Shown piece by piece: positions 9,442 to 18,787 of a stretch of DNA of 64,000 nt (its first letter is position 1; each line of letters starts with the position of its first letter). The stretch is from Dipteris shenzhenensis (taxonomy: Eukaryota > Polypodiophyta > Polypodiopsida > Gleicheniales). Below the pieces are notes generated by a model. It searched no databases. It saw nothing but the letters and a program-made list of their open reading frames with translations, and had not been told where the DNA came from. Location of the stretch: NCBI GenBank assembly GCA_047967505.1, contig CM106538.1; one strand, 5' to 3'. Position numbers and translations under genes: made by a program.

Positions 9442-9972
9442 TTAGAGTAGTTTCCAACTTCTCAAAAACAAGTGTCCAAAGTTACTTGTAAACTTAGAGT
9501 CCCGATCACTGATCATGTCTGAAGGCAAACCATATAGCTTAAACAATTGGTCCACAAACTCATGAGCCAACTGAATAGCTGATATAGTCGATCGAGTAGA
9601 TAAGAATCTAGCCATCTTTGTCACACGGTCCACGATAACCCAAATGGAGTCATGACCCTTGCGCGTTCTAGGCAAACTAGTAATAAAATCCATGGAAATA
9701 CTTTTCCATTTATTATCAGGGATTTACAATGGCTGTAATAAACCCGCGCTTCTAAGGCGTTCCGCCTTAGTAACCTGACGAACCTAGCAAACTACCACAT
9801 AGCTTTCAATAAATGCATGCATCTTAGGCCAATAAAAGGTATGTTTCACAAAAGACAAAGTCCGATGTATGCCAGTATGTCTAGCACCAAGAGCATTATG
9901 ACACTCCCAGAGAATCTTGGATCGAAGATCCGAAAAATCTGACACATAAATCTTTCCATTGCGGAACAGCAA
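9442..9972 (-). pseudogene. Chromovirus C integrase zinc region and core
   Basis: The zinc region reads HNALGARHTGIHRTL with FYWPKMHAFIESYVVVC; the H-H and the last Cys are visible, but the first Cys of the final CxxC is changed (VVVC). The core has MDFITSLPRTRKGHDSIWVI (first D) and LPSDMISDRDSKFTSNF (second D). The last acidic residue lies in the broken stretch 9240-9440. Frames change near 9700. Confidence 0.8.
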
Positions 9973-10154
9973 GCAACGCGTTCCTAATCATCCACTGACC
10001 TCCCGTCGCCTTGTACCATAGGTGGCACAATCCCTGAGACCCGGTCAACCATGGAGCTCCCATCCTGGACCTTCTGCCAATAAGAACTTAAATGACTATC
10101 AATTGCGCAAAGCCCTCTCAAGGACTGAGGATATTTCCGTAAATGACAGCATTT

Positions 10155-10324
10155 ACAAACTTGACTTGACTTAAGGCACCCGCCACACTATTCCAGAAAC
10201 CCTTTCGATGACGTATTTCAAAATCAAAATCTTGCATTAACAAACTTGACTCGACTTAAGGCATCCGCCACATTATTCAAAGAATCCTTTCGATAACGTA
10301 TTTCAAAATCAAAATCTTACATTA
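10155..10324. repeat. 85-bp diverged tandem duplication
   Basis: Two copies, about 10155-10239 and 10240-10324, both starting ACAAACTTGACT and ending near AAATCAAAATCTT, with roughly ten differences between them. The unit is not a multiple of three, so it breaks the RNase H to integrase frame. The divergence makes it older than the 39-bp duplication at 8861. Confidence 0.85.
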
Positions 10325-10733
10325 ACTCTGCCCATCTAGCCTTTCTTCCTCTCAATTCCCACCCGTCGCACACATACTTTATTGACTGATGATCTCTCAA
10401 TACAAGAAACTTTGAACTATACAAGTAGTGTCTCCAAACCTTTAGAGCATACACTACTGCATACAGTTCTTTTTCTAGTGTGGGCCAACGATATTGATTG
10501 TCATCTAGCTTTTTACTTTCAAAAGCTACAGGTCTGCCCTCTTGGAATAAAGCTGCCCCAATCGCAAAGGCAAAGTCACTCGCATCGGCCTCTAAACCAT
10601 AAGGCCGGGTGGGATCGAGCAATGCAAGAACAGGGGCTTCCTTGATAGTTTGCTTCAAGGTCTGAAAAGCTTTGTTCATTGCATCATTCCAAGAGATCAG
10701 CGGGATAGACCTGTGTCCGCGACCTTTCAACAT
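10317..10733 (-). pseudogene. Chromovirus C ribonuclease H
   Basis: An open frame of 138 codons with the gypsy RT-RNase H connection (FQTLKQTIKEAPVLALLDP) and the RNase H landmarks YGLEADASDFAFAIGAAL (first D), RRWPTLEKELY-type block (E) and FLVLRDHQSIKYV (D and H). It ends at the 85-bp duplication, which shifts the frame. Confidence 0.85.
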
Positions 10734-10764
10734 GTTGGTTAAGGGTGCCGTGATGTGAGAATAA

Positions 10765-11676
10765 TCACGTACTGACTTTCGTACAAAGACTGTAAATCCT
10801 AAGTTGTTTCATTGCCTGAGGGATAGGCCATTCCAAAACCTTCTGGATACGATCTAGATCAATGATGATACCTTCGGAAGAAATCTTGTGTCCTAAGTAA
10901 ATGATCTCCTTCATAAAGAAGTCACATTTACTCATCTTGGCATATAGCTTATGCTGTCTTAAAAGAACTAAGACAACCCGGAGGTGTCCAATGTGATCCT
11001 CTAGCCATTGGCTATATATCAAGATGTCATCTAAGAACACGACAACGAATTTGCCCAAATAATCTATGAACAAATCGTTCATCATTTGCTGGAAGGTAGC
11101 GGGAGCATTGGTCAAGCCAAAAGGCAATACGGAAAATTCATAGTGGCCATACCTAGTACGAAAGGCAATTCTATCTATGTGTTTAGCATAGATACAGATT
11201 TGATGGTAACCTATACGTAAATCAATCTTAGTGAAGTACTTCGCTCCGACCAACTGGTTGATCAAATCATTTGAACGAAGAAGATGGTATTTATTCTTTA
11301 TTGTCACTTTATTCAATCGTTTGTAATGTACACATATCCTCCACGAGCCATCTTTCTTCTTTCTTAAAAGGACAAGTGCACCCCAGGGTGACTTACTTAG
11401 GCGAATATAACCCATGTTTACATAGTCTCGAAGCTGTGAAGCTAACTCGTCCTCCTCAAGTTGGCTCATCTTATAAGGTGGAATACTAATAGGTTGAGCC
11501 CCAGGTACTAAATCTATGCGATGATCTACTACTCGTTCTGGAAGTAAACCTTCCGACAATGGTGCAGGGAATACATTAATGAAATCATCTAACAACGTTC
11601 TCAATTCTCGATGTTCAAACACGCTTAAATCATTTTTGTTATTAACTAAGACAAAAAATGAGGAAAGCAGAATCAA
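10765..11676 (-). pseudogene. Chromovirus C reverse transcriptase
   Basis: A 303-codon open frame without internal stops. It shows YKMSQLEEDELASQLRDYV, WRICVHYKRLNKVTIKN, the first catalytic aspartate in YFTKIDLRIGYHQI, FEFSVLPFGLTNAPATFQQ-type block and the catalytic VVFLDDILIYS (FLDD in place of YxDD, common in gypsy). It then reads CDFFMKEIIYLGHKIS. The start is internal to Pol: protease is missing upstream. C-terminal residues after WPIPQAMKQL are frameshifted. It is the longest intact RT in this element. Confidence 0.9.
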
Positions 11677-11699
11677 AACACACTAATGCACATCATAAT

Positions 11700-12144
11700 G
11701 AGAAGAGTTTAATTGTACCAGGAGATATATTCCGGATGGAGGATTGCAAGGTGGCAGTCAATCCAATGGAAGTAGGGGCAAAGTTGAGCACGACAGATAT
11801 CATTCAGCCAGTAGACTCGACTCGATATCGACAATTGGTTGGGAGTCTACTGTATTTAGTCAATACCCAACACAACATCACATTCTCTATTGGATTGCTC
11901 TGCCAATGTGTATATGTACCAAGGGAGACACGATACTAAGCATGCTTGTGCTCTGGTATCTAAAGGATACCACCGCATATGAAATCACCTACCACAAGGG
12001 AGTCGATTTCCATGGATACTATGATTCAACTTCGTGTTAGGTGCAGGGCCTCATGGCTCAGCAAGCAGCAGACCATTGTTGTGTCCTTGACGGAGACAGA
12101 GTATTGATCAACATGTTCCTTGTCATGTGAGTCTTTATCGCTCA
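11700..12144 (+). pseudogene. Copia D RNase H, first half
   Basis: The plus strand reads FRMEDCKVAVNPMEVGAK, VDSTRYRQLVGSLLYLVNT and NITFSIGLLCQCVYV, then a stop and frameshifts, ending with VSLTETEY (acidic RNase H residue) near 12105. This aligns with copia B 5620-6050. It is interrupted at 12145 by the Mutator-like insertion and resumes at 13184. Confidence 0.8.
12136..12144. repeat. 9-bp target-site duplication (left copy)
   Basis: TATCGCTCA, repeated exactly at 13175-13183 on the other side of a 1,030-bp insertion. Removing the insertion and one copy restores the copia RNase H sequence around CTCAG and TGGATCCTGGAAGAC, as in copia B at 6065-6085. Confidence 0.9.
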
Positions 12145-13174
12145 GGGATGCGTCAATTTTACAAGCAAAAACCTATGAGCAGGGTTATCCGAGCGTGTTT
12201 TTCAAGAGATTAAAAAAATGTATTTCTTTAGGAAACATGGTTTTTACACTTTTATTTTCACTAGAACTAGATCCCTTTATCATAAAAATATACAGACTAG
12301 TCACTCATTCATTTTTACACAACATAATTTTTTTATTTAGAGACATCCCTTCGTACCCTTGTTATTACCTTAAAAAGTGTTGATTTCTTTAAGAAACATC
12401 CCTCATAATCACTCTCAATGTAATAATACTATGCATATATAATTACTTATTAACACATTTATATCATATGGCAATATCTTTTTAGTGTTTTTATAGCATA
12501 AATAACAAGATATTTATGGATATGTTTCTAAAGAAGTTTAAATTACTATAAATAAGTATTAACCTGGGCTTATATATCACTCTCATAAAATACATGTAAT
12601 ATTTAATACTATATATGCAAGATTTTCCAAAATATAACTCCACAGATGTGCTCAAATGGGGTGTTCCGATCAATTTGAGTGGTTGAATGACTATATTTGG
12701 ACATTGGATATGAAAGTTATGTCACTTTTAAAAGTGTTGTCCAAGGTAGTTTCGCCAGCGAAACTACCTTGGGAGACTTGCTTCAAAGGGGTTTCGCTGG
12801 CGAAACTACCTGGATGGCTTGCTTCAATGAGTTTTCTTTGAAGAAACCCTTTCATGAAGATAGGTTGAGAGAGGGTTTTCAATGTCACCCCCTATTAAGT
12901 AAAAGTTGTAAGAAAGATCATAAGGGAATTTTCATAGAGAAGTCTACTCTACATGTGCGTTTCTTCAAAAGCCATCCCATTATGCTCTCACCATTCCTAA
13001 AGATTCACCTAAAGATTTTTGTATAAAATAGGCATTGCTATAATACTTTGCATATTTCTAAGTGAAACTATGTTTTCTTCTAATCAATTTTTGCCATATT
13101 TATGCATAGTTGGAAGCTTTTTTTTTCCTTCGCTCGGACGCTCGGAAGATTTCGCTCAGAAAATGCTCGTCCCC
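12145..13174. mobile_element. Non-autonomous Mutator-like element (MULE)
   Basis: This is a 1,030-bp insertion in copia D flanked by the perfect 9-bp repeat TATCGCTCA, the target-site size typical of Mutator-like elements. The ends are imperfect inverted repeats: the left starts GGGATGCGTCAATTTT and the right, read inward on the minus strand, starts GGGGACGAGCATTTTC; both then contain GAGC/CCGAGCG blocks. The interior is AT-rich and has no transposase (MURA) coding. A 109-codon plus-strand frame (12697-13026) matches no family I know and is probably fortuitous. Confidence 0.8.
12741..12772. repeat. 32-bp inverted repeat inside the MULE
   Basis: Arms CCAAGGTAGTTTCGC and GCGAAACTACCTTGG are perfect complements around a CA spacer. 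A shorter related hairpin, GTTTCGC-TG-GCGAAAC, follows at about 12799-12814, so the motif is present twice. Confidence 0.9.
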
Positions 13175-13460
13175 TATCGCTCAGTTGGATCCTGGAAGAC
13201 ATGAAGCTCTTCTAAAGATGAAGTATTCGAGATCTATTGCAATGAACAGAGTTAAATTGCCATACAAAGAACCCAAAATTCCATGCTAGGACGAAGCACA
13301 CCGAGGTTTACTATTACTACATCAAGGAGTTGATTGAGAAAAGGCTGATAAAGTTGATTTACTGCCCAATGGAGGAAAATGCTGCCAGTGTTTTCATCAA
13401 GGCTGTCTCATGAACAGATGAAGCATCTCATTCCACGCTTGGGAGTAGGCCCACATTGAG
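13175..13460 (+). pseudogene. Copia D RNase H, second half
   Basis: After the right target-site copy, the sequence WILEDMK resumes, and shifted frames give HARTKHTEVYYYYIKELI, KLIYCPMEENAASVFIKA and EQMKHLIPRLGVGPH before the stop. This is the conserved copia C-terminus (compare HARTKHIEVHYHFV in copia B). It is broken by several small indels. Confidence 0.8.
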
Positions 13461-13472
13461 TCAAAGACGGGG

Positions 13473-14270
13473 TGTTAGAGATCAATTTCTCACATGTGAA
13501 CCCCGATATGAGGACAACGAGGTGGATGATAGAACAGGCCGGATCCGAGCTTCTCAATGAAGCTGGAATCCGGATAGGTGACCTGGATTAGGATTCGAAT
13601 AGGTGACCCAGATTAGGATCCGGATAGGTGACCCAAATTAGGATCCGGATAGACGACCTGGACTCGGATCTGAAAGCCAAGAGTCTCAGGTTGGACCTGG
13701 ATGACACATAACCATGCAAGCAATGGTTTAGGATAGTTTCCATGATTACTATCCAGCTGTAAGTGAAGGGCTTAGGTCGGCAGGAAGGGGAGGTCGACTC
13801 ACAAAGGAGGCACTAACAATTATCAAGGAATGGCTGGAGTGCAGAGACTGAATGAAATAACTAGCTGTCAATCAAGTCTGGAGCCAAGGAGCTGCAATGG
13901 TCTCTAAAAGCAAGACACAGTATTGCACAGTGAGAGCCATTGCAAGGAGAGTCGGAGCAGCCAGGAATCTGTGAGTTTGAGCAAGCACGCAAGATCCCAC
14001 TGAAGCCCTCTTGAAGGCACAAAGCATCCACACCATCCCTTCACAGTTGCAGCTGGAGCTCTGTTGTGGCAAGGTTAGAAGAATGAAACTCCTTGATAGC
14101 TGTGTGTAATCAAGGAACTCGTTCTGGAATCTGGTATTATTCTGCATGCGTCGTCATGTTCTGTCACAATACAAGTAGACGTAGGACCGGAGAGAAGTTG
14201 TAGGTTGAGAGGATCCCAGGAAAAGAATTTTGGCTGCATAACCTAGGGTTCATCGGTCGATTGTCCAACA
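13473..14270 (+). repeat. 3' LTR of copia D
   Basis: Begins TGTTAGAGATCAATTTCTC after the purine-rich AAAGACGGGG and ends ATTGTCCAACA, about 798 bp. Ends and position match the A/B family, though the interior differs. It contains a minisatellite at 13565-13666. Confidence 0.7.
13565..13666. repeat. 25-26 bp minisatellite in the copia D LTR
   Basis: Four tandem units of the form GGATCCGGATAGGTGACC plus seven or eight bases, at about 13565, 13591, 13616 and 13641, with a few substitutions each. They lie in the U3 part of the LTR, where repeats often affect promoter strength. Confidence 0.85.
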
Positions 14271-14442
14271 ATGTGTGGATGGGAATAGGAAAGAGATACC
14301 ATTTGTATAGCATGAAATAGGATGGGACCACGTTTCACCAATCCATCCCACTGAAGCCTATGACCCTAAGCTAGGCCATTTACTGAAGCCTATCCTTCAG
14401 TCCTGCCTGACTGTAGCTTACTGAAAATACATCAACAGCAGT
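14271..14442. other. Short gap between LTR and glycosyltransferase exons
   Basis: No coding is evident. CTGAAGCCTA occurs twice (near 14350 and 14382), and TGTAGCTTACTGAA at 14412 recurs at 14597, marking the ends of the duplicated exon block described at 14445-14630. Confidence 0.4.
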
Positions 14443-14444
14443 AC

Positions 14445-14560
14445 CTGTAACACAACGTCCGAGTCCAAGAATATCTCTCTCAAAATCAGCAATCATGTTT
14501 GGAAGGTAAAAGGGGAGTAATGCCGCGGCTGCTAAGATGTCCTCATCAGCACTCCCATGT
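14445..14560 (-). pseudogene. Decayed second copy of GT8 exon 4
   Basis: The minus strand encodes SADEDILAAAALLPFYLPNM and then IADFERD before losing the frame. It is a near copy of GT8 exon 4 (14633-14792), including the splice donor context ACAG/GTAC at 14445/14444. Two bases are missing within the ERYIF codons, so the metal-binding DxD motif is out of frame, and the 5' part of the exon is replaced. The flank TGTAGCTTACTGAA is shared by both copies, which shows a tandem duplication of about 190 bp. Confidence 0.8.
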
Positions 14561-14632
14561 GATAAAACTAGGGTAGGTCATTTAAGTCCAGCCTGTATGT
14601 AGCTTACTGAAGATAAAATGTAACCACAATAC

Positions 14633-15655
14633 CTGTAGTACAACGTCCGAGTCCAAGAATATGTATCTCTCAAATTCAGGAATCATGTTTGGAAGGTAAA
14701 AGGGGAGTAACGCCATGGCTGTTGAAATGTCCTCGTCAGCACTTTGGGGAAATGTCATGAATTGCTTCATTTTTCTGATAAAAAAGCCATCCCTGCGCCG
14801 TACCACGTATTACCATTAAAGCTCCATGTGAAAAAAGTATCTCCAGCAGTCAAGCCTAGTAAATGCTCAGAAGTCAATGCATTCTAATCGAGACTCATTG
14901 AAAAAAACAACATACCTAACCACGTCCATCTTGAGATTGGGAAAAAGTTCTTTGAATTTTAAGATTTCTAAATCAGAGAGACCTAGAGGCCCAACGATAC
15001 AGAAATGCAATTTCTCCGGCTCCCTGCAACAAGCAGAAATAATGGCCACACATAAACTGCTGAGTCTCTATGAATTCTTCCAGCGAATTAAGTTCTACAA
15101 ACGATACAAACGCCGACCTTGTATTGAAAACCGTCGAATTTACTGTTACTGTTACAGGACGTAGATCTCGCTTTTTCGTCAAGACAACGATCAGAGCTCC
15201 CTCGTGTTCCTCAGCGTTGAACATTATATTGTCAAAGTCGTGCTCCACGTGCGAGATTTGACTAGCATCGTCGCCTGTATCTTCCACCTGCGAGATGACA
15301 AGCGCATTACATTATCTTCCAAATATATTCACCGTTGTCGTGATGCAAGCCTCGAGTCGCTGACAACCACGAACAGGTCCCCTACCTTTGCTTCATTTTG
15401 GAGCTTATCCACTGGAATCCAAGTACGATGAGGATCAAAAGGGTGACGCACATGCGTCACGGGCAAGATAAACTGCAGGGCCACAAAAGCGAGGACCAAC
15501 AGAAAGGCGAAAGCGGAAGCGAACGGCCAAGGTTTGGGAGGAGGATCCACATCTGCCTTGAGGGATAATGTGGTGTTAGTGATAGGGTCACGGATGGGGG
15601 AGCTTCTCCTCGTGACGGGTCCTGCGGCAGCTGGGTGGGAGATGAAGTCCGGCAT
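14633..15655 (-). CDS. GT8-family glycosyltransferase, 5' four exons (gene incomplete)
   Basis: Four minus-strand exons join in one frame: 15655-15386 (90 codons), 15287-15118, 15023-14916 and 14792-14633. The introns are 98, 94 and 123 bp, all GT-AG, with phases 0, 2 and 2. The 236-residue product has a cytosolic N-terminus, one membrane anchor at about residues 43-64 (AFAFLLVLAFVALQFIL) and a lumenal stem. The start of a GT8 fold follows: EGALIVVLTKKRDLRPV, VNSTVFNTR joined to EPEKLHFCIVG, LPFYLPNMIPEFERYIF, and the metal-binding DxD as LDSDVV (residues 230-232). Such type II enzymes transfer sugars in the Golgi (galacturonosyltransferase-like and GLT8D-like groups); the substrate cannot be read. 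The last exon ends at a good donor (CTACAG/GTATTG), but the C-terminal half is not found before the left edge. It is either truncated or continues past a very long, transposon-filled intron. Confidence 0.8.
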
Positions 15656-16030
15656 AGATTACAACTAGGAAAGCTTTCGTATAAGATTGATCTGATACAG
15701 CGAAAACAAATCAAAACTGGTGAATTCTCTTCCGTCAAGCTCCAGATATGTCGTCAAGCTTTTTTTCGTCCGATTGATCAGATGAATCGGTTGTGGTAGC
15801 TCAATCCAACAGGGACTCCAATTCTTCTAGTCAAGCTCTGGCTATGGCGATGGTAGCTATGGCGTTTTGGTCGATAGAAACTATGCTGCTGTCGCTGCTA
15901 CGCATGCCTTAGTTAGGCCTGCCTTAGTCATCACAAGGGTTGAGTTAGGATGTTTAGACACCAACCAATAGAAAGCCACCATTTAAGGTTTAGGCGTCAC
16001 CTCTTTACACATACAATACCCAAGCTTAGA
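15656..16030 (-). promoter_or_regulatory. Upstream region of the GT8 gene
   Basis: This is about 375 bp of non-repetitive sequence upstream of the GT8 start codon. CCAAT occurs on the plus strand at 15964 (ACCAATAGAAAG). I see no convincing TATA box. The nearest transposon sequence starts after about 16300, so a promoter is likely here, but its elements are not resolved. Confidence 0.35.
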
Positions 16031-16309
16031 CCTTTTAATCCAACTTGGAGTCCACCATAGCCAAGCTTGGTTGCCCATCGATGATGACCAGGCTGGATTC
16101 AGCCAATCACCATCACAATTTGGGTCCCCCAGCTCTACACCCATCCGGGCTCTCATTTTTACAAAAAGGGTTTGTACTTGGGCGGTGTGTAAAAGAAGTG
16201 CCTATCCGTGGGCACCCATTTTTTAATGATCTCATAATGGGTGGCTGGTGTGTAACGGGGGGTGTTTACACAGCTTGGAGGGACCGCAACCATAGGTACT
16301 ATGTGTCCT

Positions 16310-16704
16310 TGCAAGGTAGTAGAACCACAGCGTTCTGATTGGGCAGAGAAACTGAATGTAGCCTTATGGGCATACAGAATTACACTCAAGGTCAATACAA
16401 GGAACACACCTTTTCAATTGGTATACGGCCTTGAAGCTGTGGTCCCACTAGAATTTGTAATACCAAGCCTACGCATAGCAGTACGGGAACGCATGGGAGA
16501 CCATGAATCCTTGAAAGAAAGACTCTATCAGTTGGAGAAGCATACAGAGACAAGACTAGTCGCCTACCATGCCATGACAACAGAAAAACGCAGAAGAAAG
16601 GCATGGTTTGACAAAAATCTTAAAGCTAAAGACATCAAGGAAGGTGACTTGGTCTTGTTATACAATACCAAAGTACACAAGGGGAAACTAAAGTATCTAG
16701 GTTA
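16310..16704 (+). pseudogene. Ty3/gypsy integrase C-terminal fragment
   Basis: An open frame gives WAEKLNVALWAYRITLKV, NTPFQLVYGLEAVVPLEF, RRRKAWFDKNLKAKDIKEG and DLVLLYNTKVHKGKLKYLG. This is the conserved region after the integrase core (NTPF.LVYG.EAV.P.E) and the GDLVL block, the style of non-chromodomain plant gypsy elements such as E. It lacks the catalytic core. A following frame to 17031 (HRPYPTCENVKEAHARIL) is unrecognised. Confidence 0.75.
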
Positions 16705-17102
16705 AGGACCCTGCTAGAGGAATAGATCCCTCAACAATTGAGTGTCAGGTGCATGAAAGGGAATCACAAGCCAGGGCATTGAGATGTACTCCCCATCACC
16801 AATAATATATTAATGTACTTCACTATTTGTAGGACCATTCAATATTTGGCCTCTTTCAGCCAAATAGTAGAGAGTATAATTTTTGAGAAGCCGAAGCTCA
16901 TTCACAGACCCTACCCAACCTGTGAGAATGTCAAGGAAGCACATGCTCGCATCCTAGAGGCCACACGTAAGGTTTCTATTGAGAATTGTAGCAACTTAGT
17001 GCATCCTTCACAATATTTGCCTAGACTTTGAAGTTGATGATACCTGAAAATTATGTACCAGACGTCAATGTAGCTCAACAATGAGGCTATTGAGTTGGGG
17101 GT

Positions 17103-17121
17103 GGGGGGGGGGGGGGGGGGG
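17103..17121 (+). repeat. Homopolymer run of 19 guanines
   Basis: Nineteen consecutive G follow TTGGGGGGT, making a 25-base almost pure G tract. The run can form G-quadruplex structures and is also a place where sequencing or assembly length errors are likely. Confidence 0.9.
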
Positions 17122-17325
17122 ATTGCGCTAAAAAAGCGATACTAGACTATGATGTACCAAATTGACCTTTGGGTCCTATGAGGTCTTATTGTGTGTGCCA
17201 CAATGCTTTCATGTGTTAATGAGAATGCATAACTATGTTTCCAAAAGCCCAAAACCAAAATTGAAAGCAACACATAGGAGCTATTTTAGCCCACACACAT
17301 GAGAAAATCAAGAGCCACATTGCAT

Positions 17326-17863
17326 TCAAGCAATTGAGCCCACATAGTATTCGAAACATGACAACAGCGATGAGAGTAATTGCCTGCCGCCGAACCAAAA
17401 TCTCGAATCCTTCAAATTGATATGCTCATTGCTATCGTGGAGCAAGTCGTCTAGGAGTCTACATACAGTGGTAATTCGGCACCAATCAGGTGAGGATAAC
17501 CATTCCAAGAGTTTCTTGGAAAATCAAGAAATACCTTCTTTTTTGCAAGGTCGATACCTATACGAACCATATAAACATCGTTTAGGGTAGCCCCAAGCCA
17601 CGCTTCTTAACCTTGCCTCGAATCTAACCATATCTTTGAGCAAGGCTACCAATTGGGGTCTCAGGTGTAAGCACAAGGAGGAAAGAAGGGAGCGATCCCT
17701 TTGAGTACCAGGTAGCAATGCATGGTGTGAAAAGGCCCAATTGAGTTTTAGCATGAGCATTCTCGCAATAAAACTTTTTGTAATCTAACCAACCTACCAC
17801 TCGCGAGTTCCATGCATTTGGTAGGGAAGTCGAGGTCAATGGAGTTTTGGGGTGGGTGCCCAT
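17326..17863 (-). other. Unidentified minus-strand open frame with one stop
   Basis: Two minus-strand frames, 17760-17524 and 17508-17326, are in the same phase and separated by one TAG-type stop, giving about 145 codons (for example LVALLKDMVRFEARLRSVAW, then WLSSPDWCRITTVCRLLDDL). A third frame, 17863-17624, overlaps. The composition looks protein-like, but I recognise no family and find no splice context. It could be an old host exon or chance. Confidence 0.25.
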
Positions 17864-18700
17864 GCTGTTCGCTTTGTAGAGGATGTTTCACGGGCTTGCT
17901 TGCTTGCTTGGGATGTCATTCAATCTTCCATCCAGGTAATCCTCTCCCCACAAGCTCCAAGGTGCCACTCCAAAAGGCGGCCTGACCATGATGTGCCTAT
18001 GGCAGGCAAAGAGCATATCCGCGTTTAACTACCCCAGGGCATGGTCATTGAAAAAAGACTCTACTTCACTAGCCTTCAGTCTCATCTCTCACCAAACCAT
18101 CGGGCTTGCATGATGATCTTCATCCAAGAGGCATACTAGCATAGCTATGAAATATACTAATTTCCTTTACTGAACTCTACACATACAAAGTACTTGTGCC
18201 TAAACTAGGATAACAAACCATTCAGATGAAGAGGCTACTAACATTGCTACAAAAACAAATGCTCATGCGTGTAATTGAAAGCTATTGCAAATATAAGCTG
18301 CTCAACTCAAAAACCCATGCTAGGAGTCTCAGCTGCAGCCTATGTGAAAGTAAGGTGGCACAAAACATTATGAAACATCCTCAAAGATCATGAAAAATCC
18401 ACATGTGAGGCAACCCCATTACAAAAATAACTGATGGAGGGAGTTGGAGGTGAGGGACTTGGAGGAGGTGGAGGGGGATGAGGAGACCCTCAAGGTAGAG
18501 GGGAAACCACTGAGTGACTGGGGCCATGCATGAATGCATGGCCAAAGATAGTTTGGAACTCTTAGAGTGGGGGTTTCTGGGTGCTAGGGAGTGCCCTTGG
18601 CCACCCACTGCTAAACTAGATAGGAATATCCCATGGGCTAGCTCCATGAAACTTGCAGCGGGTTGCATGGGCACTAAAAGCCCCATTGAGATCATCAGCC
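17864..18700. other. No recognised gene
   Basis: Opposing open frames of 104 and 86 codons at 18381-18774 overlap each other on both strands and match nothing I know. The rest has frequent stops. I see no LTR, repeat array or RNA gene. Confidence 0.3.
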
Positions 18701-18787
18701 ATGTGGAACAAGCCGATGCACGGGGGCTACCTTTAAGCTACACTTTTAGATGCAAAGAAGAATTGGAGCAGTAAGAAGCAACCGACG
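18700..18787 (+). pseudogene. Copia F RNase H, left part (split by gypsy E)
   Basis: Immediately before gypsy E the plus strand reads GGYL, a stop, then ATLLDAKKNWSSKKQPT, matching the copia RNase H block W-S-S-K-K-Q-P-T. The next residues, IVGLSSTPAEYRG-like, are found directly after E at 29206. Joining the two flanks recreates the conserved SKKQPT-IVGLSST sequence, so E sits inside this gene. No clear 5-bp target repeat remains. Confidence 0.7.

Larger units (their letters stand above)
8665..11676 (-). mobile_element. Ty3/gypsy chromovirus C (minus strand, pol only)
   Basis: Reading leftward: RT, RNase H, integrase zinc region, integrase core, and an integrase C-terminus with a chromodomain-like end. 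This is the gypsy order with integrase last. Gag, protease and both LTRs are missing or unrecognisable. The RT start abuts the plus-strand copia D near 11680. Frame breaks between every domain show that it is dead. Confidence 0.85.
11700..14270 (+). mobile_element. Ty1/copia retrotransposon D (3' part, plus strand)
   Basis: RT-RNase H connection at 11700, RNase H split by a Mutator-like insertion (12145-13174), RNase H tail (13184-13460), polypurine tract and 3' LTR (13473-14270). The conserved segments resemble copies A and B, including the TGTTAGA LTR start, so it is a related family. RT, integrase and gag are absent; the left end meets chromovirus C. Confidence 0.8.

Noticed and set aside
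12697-13026. 109-codon frame inside the MULE as a transposase
   Set aside because: No MURA, zinc-finger or DDE motif; part of the frame is created by the palindromic repeats.
18381-18774. Opposing 104- and 86-codon frames as a gene
   Set aside because: Mutually antisense, unrecognised, and the right end of the region reads as copia RNase H in another frame.
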